Assembly: GCA_945643635.1 (NCBI GenBank)
Contig: CALZFC010000033.1
Span: 3,786,001-3,850,000, forward strand
DNA from: Allodiplogaster sudhausi
Lineage: Eukaryota; Nematoda; Chromadorea; Rhabditida; Diplogasteridae
Direction of reading: 5' to 3'
Length of the DNA stretch: 64,000 bases
The notes beneath the pieces were generated by a model. It searched no databases, was not told the origin of the DNA, and saw only the letters and a program-made list of their open reading frames with translations. The position numbers and the translations under genes were made by a program. Positions 27,495 through 38,118 of this stretch are shown in pieces. Position 1 is the stretch's first letter, and each line of letters opens with the position of its first letter.

Positions 27495-27741
27495 CTAACA
27501 ACAGGTGGCGCGTGAATCTTCTCGCTCTGCTGTCCTCTCTTCTTTGCTTCCCTCTTCCTCTCTCCTTTCTGCTTCCCCTGTCGCCGCGCGGGTAGCAGCT
27601 CTTCCTTCGTGGCGTTCGCATACCAAGCAACCAGCTCAGCCACCTCAATTTATATAGCAATTAAGCTTAAACTTGGTTAAATCGTCAATCAACAGCCCAA
27701 TTGGAAAGAGTGAGAGGAACCTTGAAGTTTCCATTCCTGCA
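25653..27741 (-). pseudogene. Inverted, decaying duplicate of the Notch 3' exons
   Basis: Reverse complement of 22519-24618. It carries copies of the last three complete Notch exons and the end of the previous one. The copy of exon 23348-23524 has lost 17 nt (the counterpart of AGGCCACTTTGGCCCAG, near 26797) and gained one A near 26770, so its frame is broken. Further substitutions occur, for example Gln to Arg in the PEST-like exon near 27050. It has no promoter or upstream domains. Confidence 0.85.
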
Positions 27742-28016
27742 CTCAACTTCCACTCTAACTCATTGCTTTCTGTTTTGTTATTTTCTGTTCATTCTTTGTT
27801 AATCATTTTGTTTTTATTTCTTATTGCACATCAACACCAGTTTGCGTTCTACTCGTTGTTCTAATTTAATTCCTTATCCCTCTGCTTGACTAATGTTTGA
27901 AATATTATGACATGTTTAAGTTACTCTTAACAATCGAAGTTCGCTTGAAATAAAATGATGTCGTATTTTTAGGCCTCAATTTCCTTCTTTTTTTTTGTTA
28001 TTTTAACCTGTGTTAA
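27742..28016 (+). repeat. Third copy of the Notch-gene G intergenic segment
   Basis: Nearly identical to 24344-24618 (one clear mismatch seen, cctcatttt versus cctcaattt), in the same orientation. It joins directly to the gene G 3' flank, which shows the original Notch-to-G junction. Confidence 0.88.
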
Positions 28017-28241
28017 TCTTCCTCTCCCTCTCACTCTCTCTCTCTCCCTCTCTCTCTCACTCACTCTCACTCTCTCTTCCTCGATACCTTTTCATTCTAC
28101 ATCTCTCGGCTTGCAGTCTGTTTTCCGTAGAGGGCGTGAACAGAACAGACACAAGGGCTCATCTTTTATCAGAAGGAACGATGGGAGGGGGGGGGGGGAA
28201 GAGTTGTGTATGTGGAGGGGAGGAGTCTTCTCTCTCTTCAC

Positions 28242-29889
28242 TCACCACTCCATGCCGAGGTACGACTTCAGGAATGCCTCGTGCAGCTCAGTGTACAGCA
28301 GGTCGCAGCTGCGGATCTCGAAGCGCAGCATCTCAATTATCATTTTATTTTACTGATTTAACAGTATTTTTCTTACAATATTGTAAAATAGAGGGAGCCG
28401 GCGGCAATTGTTCGATTATTGGAATAGCCCTTGTCGAGTGGGCTTTCAGTTAGGGAAATTAGCCAGTAGACAAGTGGGCGGAGCATTTGCGGACGGGTGG
28501 GCGGAGCCTACGTGCACTACTCGCCTCTCGCTCGTTGTTGGCCGCGTCTCGGTCGTCGCCAATCTCGTCAAACTTGTCCATGACGTGGTCGATGACGTCG
28601 AGACGCGCGTTGATGACGGCGAGGACGCGCGCCTCGATGCAGACGCGGTGGCCAAGGCGCAGGTTGCGGTGCTGTCAAAAGTGCAAGTTAAGGTTGCCTT
28701 TTTCCTTAATCTTAAGCCTTTACCTTAAAGGAGGTCCGAGGCGAATAAATAGTGTCTTGTTTTTTTCGCCTTATTTGGTCGGGTTGTGCTAGAAACATCT
28801 ATTGCAAGTGTCCCGAAGTCACAAAAACCTTCATGCCACTAGGAAATTAACACTGTTTTCTACTTTGAATTCCCAAATATTTTATCTTCCCGCCATTTTC
28901 AAAAATGTTTGACAGAGCAACACCATGGCCGCTGGGGCCAACCGAGTCATACCCTTGAATTGCATACATATGGTGCGCGCAACCAACATTGGCCGGGTTT
29001 TTTCTTAACACGTAGGCTCAACTGGCAGCGGTGCAAGCCACAAGTTTCTGGGGAGAGAGGCAAGGGGCAGTAGCACCATTTCTGTTGATTCTTTACTCCG
29101 TACATTTTATCATTCCGTCCAAATCCGTCAGGGACTTCGTGATAGGAGTTTTTCCCTTATGGCCTCCTTTAAATCAAACTTAGCCGTAAGCGATATCATC
29201 GCATACGGCTAAATAAATATATAGGGAAAAAATGACGCAATATCTTTTCCCACGACACCGCCAAATTGAAGGTCAAAAAACAAAGAATTGTGCCTCGTGC
29301 TCGTCAATGATCTCCAGTCCCTGGCACGCCTTGTCGAGGAGTTCGCCAAGGATCTCCTGGCGGTCCTCCTCGAGTGATCTCAAAAGTCATGCCGTATACT
29401 TGAATAGAGGAAAGTTCAACTAATGGCGGTAAATTTGAATATGCTGTCATGCCTATCCTCCGGTTCGATGTCGATGAGACGCTTCTCGACGCGCGACATG
29501 CGCTCCTCGGTCTCCTTGAAGCGGCGGCGAATTTCCTGCATTTCACATTTCAACATTTCCAAAATAAAGAAATTGTATTATTAAAATGATACGCATCAAG
29601 ATTAAATAATTCATTTGCAGAGCAAAAGGATTTTTTTTCTAAATTTCGCAAGCAAAATTCTTATGTGGAATCTGAAGATCAAGCTGTTCAGCAGCAATAA
29701 TGATTTTTTCGCGTCTATTTCCAAAACATCTTCATGATCTTCCAAGGAGATCAAGCGTAAGAGGAGATTATCTCTGACAGGCAAGAAGCGGGCTGCGACC
29801 GCGTCCGGCTGCTCCTTCAAGTCGAAGAAAGCCGACCAAGGAAGCGCCACCAGCTCAGGATCGGCAGCCTGTTGACGAGGAAACTGAGC

Positions 29890-29934
<45 letters not shown>

Positions 29935-30147
29935 AGGCCAGCGAGAGAGAGAGAGAGAGAGAGAGTGAGAGAGTGAAGAGGGAGAGAGAGAGAGTGAAGA
30001 GAGAGAGAGAGATGCAACCCCAGCGTCATCAGAAGGCTGCGTCTCGTCGATGCTGATAGAGTCCTCCTGTTCCTCTTCGTCATTCTTCCAGTCGTAGGCC
30101 GACTTCTCGCTCAGCAGACTCAGCGCAGAAATCGCCGAGTGAGCCAT
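28242..30147 (-). CDS. Unrecognised helical/coiled-coil protein, gene G
   Basis: Six minus-strand exons join in one frame to 675 nt (224 residues): 30147-30019, 29868-29728, 29535-29453, 29378-29294, 28671-28525 and 28331-28242. The N-terminal 43 residues are acidic (SAYDWKNDEEEQEDS). Exon 2 gives PWSAFFDLKEQPDAVAARF. The middle is charged and helix-forming (RRRFKETEERMSRVEKRL, LEEDRQEILGELLDKA, INARLDVIDHVMDKFDEIG), and the end is FEIRSCDLLYTELHEAF...YLGMEW. No family is recognised; a coiled-coil subunit of some complex is a guess. Three of the five introns are GC-AG (AG|gcatga, GAG|gcacaa, GAG|gcgagt), and two acceptors end in GAG. The phases only agree if these sites are used. The gene is convergent with Notch, and parts of both its ends are duplicated in inverted orientation nearby. 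Confidence 0.75.
29885..30012. repeat. (GA)n tract in gene G intron 1
   Basis: Nearly pure GA repeat, on the minus strand forming CT tracts between exons 1 and 2 of gene G. The outer part is shared with the palindromic copy near 32000-32060. Confidence 0.85.
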
Positions 30148-32030
30148 CTGAAAAAAATATATTAAAAGTGTTAACTTATCTTTATTAATTATTTAATTTC
30201 AGAAAGAGACAATTAAAATTTCGCTAGCTGTACCTAAATACCGTCAAGCACCTACTACATAGTTGGGGTGGGGGGATTTTTATTTGAGAAGTTATTCCAA
30301 CTTTTAGAACACTCTAACGAAGGCAACCGTCCGAAGTTGAGGAGACGAGATGAAATGGATGGAACGGGGCGTGCCTTCTCGCCAAATTCCTTTAGAATGG
30401 ACTTTGGAATTCTGGAAAGTTCAATGTTGTTTTCGTGGAAGTTGCCCTTTGACGTACAAAATATGAGTACTTTACATATAACTCATTTTGCAGATATTTA
30501 TGTTAATCAGAAAACACTGCAATCTAAAATCGTTCCCGTTTTAGAATGACGATTTCATTTTGTGGCTTTCTTTCATTTCAAGTCAGTCGATAAAATATTG
30601 TCGAAAGCAATAATCATTAATAATGGAGTGGTAAAACTAACAAGCACGAATGAGAGAGCGAAAGCATGCGAGAGAATGAGTGAGGGAATGGAGAGAGAGA
30701 GAGAGCATAAAAACGAAAGTGAAAGAAAGTTGTTTATAGGAAATTATTTGAGATTTTAAGACTAGCCAAGCAAATTAGATGAGGTAGTGAAAGAAGAGCT
30801 ACTCGCTCTCATTCTCGCGTGCTTTTACCGCTGTGCGCAGAAACCCGCTGCGCAAATGAGAGTGCCAAGGGACGCGGCAATCTGAAATCTCACATCATTG
30901 TCTATCTCGAATTGAGAATTTATACAGTCTTGTTAGTGCAGTTATAGTAAATGGTCTCTGATTAGTAAAATTATTATTCCTCTCTAAGTTACTGTTCTAA
31001 GCCCCCATCGACAACTGCGGGTCAATCCTCCTGCTGTTCCCTCACCAGCTTGTACGGTCTCTGGCCAAGACGAGGCCGGGCTGTGGCGCCCCCGGCTCGG
31101 TGCGACCCGTGTTCGTCGATCCCAAACCCCCCCCCCCTTACCCTCACCTCTTTATACTATTTTGCAAACGAACAACTACAGTATCATATTCTAATGTTGT
31201 CACATTGAAAAACCTTATCTCATGTATGATAAATAAATAAATAAATTGTTCCGTGATCGCTCTCCTTTAAACAACTTTTCGTTTTCACATGCTCTCTCTC
31301 TCCATCCTCTCTCTCTCTCTCAATCTCATTACTCTCTCTCCCTCTATCTCTATCTCTCTCACTTTCTCGCTCTCTCATTCGTGCTTGTTAGTTTTACCAC
31401 TCCATTATTAATGATTATTATTTTCGACAATATTTTATCGACTGACTTGAAAGAAAGCCACAAAATGAAATCGTCATTCTAAAACGGGAACGATTTTAGA
31501 TCGCAGTGTTTTCTGATTAACATAAATATCTGCAAAATGAGTTATATGTAAAGTACTCATATTTTGTACGTCAAAGGGCAACTTCCACGAAAACAACATT
31601 GAACTTTCCAGAATTCCCCAGTCCATTCCAAAGGAATTTGGCGAGAAGGCACGCCCCATTCCATTCATTTCATCTCGTCTCTTCAACTTCGAACGGCTGC
31701 CTTCGTTAGAGTGCTCTAAAAGTTGGAATAATTTTTCAAATAAAAAAAACTCCTCAAATAGTAGGGGCTTGACGGTATTTAGGTACAGCTAGCGAAATTT
31801 TAATTGTCTCTTTCTGAAATTAAATAATTGATAAAGATAGGTTAATACTTTTAATATATTTTTTTCAGATGGCTCACTCGGCCATTTCTGCGCTGAGTCT
31901 GCTGAGCGAGAAGTCGGCCTACGACTGGAAGAATGACGAAGAGGAACAGGAGGACTCTATCAGCATCGACGAGACGCAGCCTTCTGATGACGCTGCGGTT
32001 GGATCTCTCTCTCTCTCTTCACTCTCTCTC
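29985..32030. repeat. Palindrome duplicating gene G exon 1 head to head; arms about 680 bp
   Basis: Left arm about 29985-30665, right arm about 31370-32030, spacer about 700 bp. The arms contain exon 1 of gene G (minus, 30147-30019) and a second copy on the plus strand (31869-31997), plus about 520 bp of 5' flank each. The arms differ at several percent of positions, more than the Z-shaped duplication. The spacer has a GC-rich stretch (31030-31110) and a C9 run near 31128. Confidence 0.85.
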
Positions 32031-33066
32031 TCCCTCTTCACTCTCTCCCTCTCAGCTCCCTCGCTATCGTTCTCTCGCTCCCTCACTCACCTTCTTATAC
32101 TCGCTCACTCTCTGCTCTCTCCTTCTCTATTCTCGCACTCTTCTCTCTCTCTCACCCTTGCTGCTTTAGTATCCCTTACTGTTCTCGCTTTATCTCATAT
32201 ACACGAATCTGTCTCAATAGGGAGGGCGCGAGGGGGACGAAGCGGGAGGGCATGCCAGCAACAGCCAGGGAGGGAAGCGTCGAGCAGGACGCAATCCGCT
32301 CTGCGCTTCTAGCCGATCTTCGCCGAGTGCTGGATAGAACGGCGAGTCTCTTCGACTATTCCCTTCCAATAGGAAACTCCTTCCAATCCGCCCCCTCTAT
32401 TATATAATTCAGAAAAAAAAACATTTTATTCAGGATAACCTTGGTGCGGAGGCACTCAATAGTCTTCTGATCGGACGCCGATTCTTGACAGACGATTGTT
32501 CGTGGCTTACTCGCTTTTCATCGCCTTATAAGGAATGCCTTAAATGAAACGAATTCATTTTACTCAGTGATCCGCGCTACCTTCGACAACGACCACGGAT
32601 CCTCTCGATCTAATGTTTCCTTGCAGACGGTTGGTCGACTGCCCTACCTTTGCAGATAGTTCCACCTTCACCTTTCCTAAACATTATTATTGTCGCACAA
32701 GTGACATAATATTTGTGGCTGTTCGGCAAAAACTTTATTGCTTAAGATGCAATCTTTTAGTTCAATGCACCTCATCCATACACTGGCCTGGCCTATACGG
32801 AATTCCGTCGCTTTGTGGAAGGGGGGCCGCCCTCGTATGAAAGGGAGCCGAACGTGGAAAGGGAGCCGAACGTGGAAAGGGAGCCGAACGCGGTTAGTTG
32901 AAAGCCTCGGATGGTTGTTCGGGAGAGCGCGTAAGAACGGCGACTGTTTCAGCCGTCTGAGGACGGGTGGACAGATGACACCATTTGGCAAGACATCGAT
33001 ATAGAAAACCTGGAAACCAATGAGGAGAACGCCATCGACAGCCTGCGTGGCATCTTGCCGATAGTG
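31869..33066 (+). CDS. Tentative chimeric gene starting with duplicated gene G exon 1
   Basis: Exon 31869-31997 encodes the same 43-residue acidic N-terminus as gene G (MAHSAISALSLLSEKSAYDW...). The downstream sequence is unrelated to gene G exon 2. Phase-compatible candidates are 32225-32326 (contains SVEQDAIRSALLADLRR), 32434-32550 (GAEALNSLLIGRRFLTDDC, ends in TGA) and 32953-33066 (EDGWTDDTIWQDIDIENLE). I cannot prove that they belong to one transcript. Alternatives are that only the palindrome arm is shared and this copy is dead, or that the 32953 exon belongs to another gene. Confidence 0.4.
32838..32892. repeat. 18-bp tandem repeat, 3 copies
   Basis: Unit AAAGGGAGCCGAACGTGG repeated three times, the last copy ending GCGG. 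Confidence 0.85.
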
Positions 33067-33393
33067 GTTTGCGGACTGCCAAAAGCTCATCAAGTCTCAT
33101 TTTGTGGCATTGTCACTCTTCAGCCCGAAGACGCACTTTAAGGTCTTGGACACGTCCTCATCGCCCAGCCTCGGATCGTCCCTTCTTGTCGGTCCGACGT
33201 AAACTCTTCAGACATTTCATTGTAATGAGTCGCCAGAGACTTCGATGTAAAAATTTTAAATCAATTTTGTTATTCATAATCTACCTACATATAATTTATT
33301 TCAGAACACTTTCCGCCATATCGGCTTTGAAAGGAGCAAACTATTGTCTAATCGAATAATATAATCCACTTGAAGTAATCAAGCGTATCTTCG

Positions 33394-33715
33394 ATGAGCA
33401 CCGTCTTGAACTCGAAGAGACGAAGGCTGGTGAGTGGCAGTTTCAAGTCCACAAGCATGTCGCCTGCCCTTGCAGTGGCTGCTAGAGAGCGCGTCGCGAA
33501 TGGACTCCACGGCGGATGTCATCTATGCGGTCGAGTTGAGCCTATCGGGCCAGTTGCTTGCTGCCACTGTCGCCAGATGGTAGGATGCACCAAGTTAGTC
33601 TGTCGTGGGAAATATCCATCGAATTATCGTTCGCCCCTTCCTATATTCCTGATGTCAAATCCGTGATGTATACTGAAACTCGCTTCATACATATGTATGT
33701 ACATACATACATACA

Positions 33716-33748
<33 letters not shown>

Positions 33749-33973
33749 GCAGGTGTGCAAAGAGGAGTGCATTGTACACGTACAACGGCTCTAGCCGTTG
33801 CCCTCTCTGCAGGCATGTCCAGACGTTTCTGTTCATAATTACTTTTTTATTCCAATCTGTATTTTCCGTTATACATAAGAAATATATCTAGCCTGTAATT
33901 TTTTTTCTGATTTGCAGGATGAACTGGTCGGACAATTCTCTTGTGCCCATGGCTGAGTTGGAGGGTGAATAGA
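33394..33973 (+). CDS. Small Cys-rich zinc-binding-like protein fragment, possibly Siva-like
   Basis: The exon ending at 33579 encodes CHLC-GRVEPIGPVA-CCHC-RQM before a GT donor. The next exon after the (ACAT)n tract can continue with V-CKEEC. The spacing C-x2-C-x10-C-x2-C-x4-C resembles the C-terminal zinc-binding part of the apoptosis regulator Siva as I recall it. A last exon may be 33918-33973 (MNWSDNSLVPMAELEGE-stop) through a GC donor at 33811, but other joins are possible. The minus strand of the same interval also reads well (DLKLPLTSLRLFEFKTVL and EDTLDYFK with a donor), so the coding strand is not settled. Confidence 0.35.
33693..33745. repeat. (ACAT)n microsatellite
   Basis: About twelve ACAT units, flanked by related TATGTACATAC sequence, just before a possible splice acceptor (ATATATGCAG, 33751). 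Confidence 0.9.
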
Positions 33974-34261
33974 AAAGTTGGAGAAGAATGCGTTTTTAGA
34001 AGTTTCTTCTCTCATTCCGTCCTTTCCCCTTAGAATAAATCTTGATGTTTTGAATTAATTTGTCAAGACAGCAGTTCCATGCATACAAAGATTTCTAGTT
34101 TATTATGGTTAAATTGTGCATTGCCTGAAATTAGTTGCTGAAATTCTGGAGTATAAACTTGAAAATCTTATGACAAGAAGGAAGGAGTAACACGAATTGT
34201 CTACTCGAGAGCAGCCTCCATCTGAGACAGGCTCGCATTGTGTCCACTCTTCATGTTCAAC

Positions 34262-34412
34262 CATCTTTGGCTCTATTCTAGTGTAGGCGTCCCATCGAAT
34301 TATAGGCGTCCCATGGAAAATAAAGGCGTCCTATCAGTGTTGAATAAAGGCGTCTCATAGGCTTGGGACGCCTATAATTCGATGAGACGCCTACACTAGA
34401 ATAGAGCCCAAT
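34262..34412. mobile_element. Small foldback/MITE-like element
   Basis: About 46-bp inverted arms, one near 34266-34312 (GGCTCTATTCTAGTGTAGGCG and on) and one near 34363-34410, around a 50-bp loop. GGCGTCC/GGCGTCT recurs five or more times within it. Flanks share ATCTTT (34263-34268 and 34411-34416), a possible target-site duplication. No coding capacity. Confidence 0.6.
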
Positions 34413-35505
34413 CTTTCACCCCCCCCCCCGTACTCATCGTAATTATTTTTTTTGACGTGCATGAATTCTTGATCTGGTTGCCATGGCTGAACTGCAAGCT
34501 GAATGGGAAAGTGTTATCACTTCCCCCCCCCCCGCTACCTCTCCGATTCTCCACGATAAAGACATCTCTGATCTGGATGGTTGCCATAGAGGAGGATTCC
34601 TTGAATCAATACAACGATTTATGCAAACGCCATCTTCTGAATCGTATTTTTGACCATTTACGCCTGAAAATAAACGAAAAGGTAGATTTTGGATGTCTAC
34701 ATTTTAACGATTGTTTTGTAATAGAAGATGAAGGCTGTTTTTTAAAAAATGTTTGCAAACAACATCAGCATAACGGCAATTAAATTACATTTCAGATGAG
34801 AATAAATCGTTTTCTATTTCGGTGAAGGCTCGCCACTGTCGGGATCGAGATCGCGGACTGGTTGAAGAGGAAGCGGGTCCACGACCTACCGAGGATGCAC
34901 CGGAAGTGTGACGTGATTCTATCGCAAATCGCTTCATGTCGTTACATATGAATTTGATCCTGTGAAGGCAAAGTATATATGACGTCATTTCCGAGAGAAT
35001 CAAGAAGAATCTAATGGTAAGCAAGTGACTTTCTGGACTGAGAATCGTTGTTACCAATATAGGAAAAGAACGTTAGTACTACAATCTTGATTGCTTTCCC
35101 ATATAGTATGCTGGAATAAGTTATTGTATTTTTGCACGTCGAAAGCAAGAATAAGAGAAGAATCGGAAGTTGGGAAATATGACGTTTGCCAAAGTTTATT
35201 GGACTGAACGCGCGCATAGAGCGTTCACTCTAATATTGATCTCATCATAAGAACATCATCACTTCAATACAGCCGCTTCTATCTCTTTCTATTTATTTCT
35301 CTTTCATATGCTCATAATCTAATGGTAAATGGCCGTTCTCTGTCTTCACTGAAAATGACTCGCTGATATTGCAATCGCACTGAAATGAAGAATAACAGAA
35401 AAGAATGGAAATGTATGAGAGAGAGACAGACGTATGTATATATGCTAGAAGTGGAGAAAAGAAAGAGACAGAGAGATAATGGAAAAGAGGCAACGAGCGA
35501 GAGAA

Positions 35506-35544
<39 letters not shown>

Positions 35545-35731
35545 AGAGTGACGAGAGCAGCGAGACAAGCAGAGAAAGTATTGAGTCAGACTATGTTCTC
35601 TGTTCAATGGGCACTATAGGCACGCTCGGTCGGAAAGACATGGAGAGAAAGAAAAAGAGAGAGAAAGGGGAATAATAAGAGAAACAGAGGCGGAGTAATG
35701 TAGAGAGATTGAGAGTGGGAGAAGGAGAGCG

Positions 35732-35775
<44 letters not shown>

Positions 35776-36295
35776 CAAGTCTAAGAGAGACTCGTCAACC
35801 CTTGGTAGGATCTACTAACTGCCCTGTTCGCGTACGGCCACGTCACAAACTATTTATTGCCTCTCTTTTTAAAGTTTCTATTTTTTGAGGTGCATAATGT
35901 TCCACATATGTATATGCATATATTATTTTCGTCTGCACACTTCTGCCCTTTCCGTCGTCTTTCTCTTATCAGATGAACTTTGCTCTCCAAAGGGGGCAAA
36001 GTGCATTCACATGGAATTCCTAGCTGATTTGGCATTCATTCATTCATACAAACTCAGTGCCTCTCGCACTCGTCCCACTCAATTCTGCTGCTTGGACTCA
36101 CAATCAGACAGCTGTTTCGAATACATGATAGTTTCTGCTATTAGATCGTTCTCTTCGTTGCATTGTTTTGATCTCTTCACCTTTTCTTCACTGTTCTCAC
36201 TAATCTGACTCTTTCTCTCTAACTCTCTCTCTCTCTCTCTCTCTTCCTCACTCTCTCTCTCTCTTCACAGTTGTAGGAACTCCTCCTCGTTAGCA
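34413..36295. other. Region without a convincing gene
   Basis: Contains two poly-C runs (34420 and 34524), (GA)n tracts at 35509-35542 and 35736-35772, and (CT)n just before 36270. A GCAG|ATG-like acceptor context is not seen; the thioesterase start at 36296 follows TTCACAG at 36270. Confidence 0.5.
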
Positions 36296-36919
36296 ATGTC
36301 GACGGCAACGATCGAAGAGGCGACCGCGTCGTGCCCTTCTCTCGGCGCGCGAGAGGCGGACGCCGAGTTGTCTCGTATGACCGACGAGTTCAACCACCTC
36401 GCGACCATCGACAACTTCAATCGGGTCGCCGCCAAGGTTCATTAATTTTTTTTGAACTATTTAATTTATATTTATGTCCTAAAATAATAAAAGTTTATGT
36501 CATTTTTTAAATTGTGCAATCGGCCAAATTTATGCATTCATTTTTTATGTTAATTCTTACAATTAGTAATTATCAATGTCAATAAAGAACGCGCTCGTCT
36601 CAGGTCCGCCCGCTCTCGGTGGCGGCCGACCGCGTTGTCTGAGAGCTCTACGTAGAGGCAGAGCACGTCAATTCAAAGGTGTGCAAAAGACGCAGTTGCC
36701 TGTGGATAACGTCGAACTTGGCACTTTGCCACTGTTTAACCTGCGTTCTTACTGCTTGATCTACAGTATACTTTATTAAATGCTCCAGGGCACGCTGCAC
36801 GGCGGCTTCTCTGCTTCGTTGGTCGACATTGTGACGGCACGAGCTGTCGGCGTCACTGTGCGCGACAAGGGAATGGCATCTGTAGAGTTGGCTGTCAGGT
36901 ATGAGAGAGAGAGAGAGAG

Positions 36920-36952
<33 letters not shown>

Positions 36953-38118
36953 GAGTCAGAGAGAGTCAAAGAGGGATAAAGTGGGAGTTAGAGAGGCAGA
37001 GAAGGAAAGAGAAGAGAGATAGAAATCCTCGTGAGACCAATGTTCACCATACATAGATGCTGAGCATTTGTTTCATGAGTAACAACTGCTCTTATCGTTC
37101 AGCAATCTGCTCCCTGTCAAGTTGGGCGAACGCATTGAGCTCGTGGCGACCGTGCTCAAGGTGATCCTTCTTATCTTTCGTGTCGTTAGTTCATTCATTT
37201 TATTTGGATAACGAAATTGCAAAGGCTTGCGATTACCAACGGCAGTCCAAAGGTGGTTCCTTGATGTCGCGGGGACCGGCCAGGGCCACAAGAAGTAGAG
37301 AAGAAAACTTGCCCTCAAGGGCGGTGCTGTTGCTCTGCTGCCACGCGGGACTTGAAGAATATGGCATTGAAGAATACATTTGCCTGGCCGGCTCCTCGGG
37401 GAAATGATAAACAAGTGATTAAACTGTGTGGTTAAAACCAAGGCATTAAACAGACAAGTTTATTTACAAGAGCCTCTTACAGAGGAAATAAACAAGGTAA
37501 GTATGCTAGCATAGTACAGAAAGATGAGAGAGAAGAAGGGGTACCAGAGCAATGCTCTGGACCCGCTGCTCCTTACGGAGCTAGAAAGAGACACTGCTCC
37601 TTACGGAGCAAGGAGGTAACACTGACCATGCCGGGACTTTTGCAGGGGGAAAGGTGAGAAAAGATGCGAGGGAGAGCTCGTGTGCGCCCTAGACACCGAG
37701 ACTGATCAATCAATATGAGACGAGGCCTATGCCTAGTAACGAGAGTGTTATCATGTGAGAGAGTGGTTAGAGAAGCAGAGAGCGAGCGAGATGAGCTAAG
37801 GGATCTCGCCTCTGCCAAGAATGCTAACACACTATCTACAGTATGAACGGCACTAAAAGGCCGAACTAGCACAAAACACAGAGAAAAAAGAAATCATAAA
37901 CTGTAAGTTTATGACACTTGAAGTGGAAAATGTGCTTATATTCTTGTAACTGAATAAATGATAGCTAATCTCATCAGATTGGCCGCTCGCTCGCCTTCAC
38001 GGACATTGAATTCCGTCGCGAGGACGGACGCGTCGCCGTGAAAGGCAAGCACACGCTTGCCATTCTGCCGCAGGCGCCGCCCGTCTCAGCCACCACCGGC
38101 CGAGTCGTCCAGTACTAG
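36296..38118 (+). pseudogene. ACOT13: Hotdog-fold thioesterase (ACOT13/THEM2-like), copy 1, with in-frame TGA in exon 2
   Basis: Acyl-CoA thioesterase family; THEM2-type enzymes hydrolyse medium- to long-chain acyl-CoAs as tetramers in cytosol or mitochondria. Five exons (36296-36436, 36604-36678, 36789-36898, 37103-37160, 37978-38118) would encode 174 residues. The hallmark HGGFSASLVD is present, followed by RAVGVTVRDKGMASVELAV, LGERIELVATVLK, FTDIEFRREDGR and VKGKHTLAI. At 36640-36642 the codon is TGA, where the neighbouring paralog has TGC (Cys in DRTVCELLVE). All other exons, phases and splice sites are intact, so the lesion is recent, or an error, or recoded. I label it a pseudogene because of the stop. 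It lies 0.9 kb upstream of copy 2. Confidence 0.8.

Noticed and set aside
25653..27741. Independent second Notch gene on the minus strand
   Set aside because: Only the last exons are present, one with a net 16-nt frameshift, and they end abruptly inside an exon copy.
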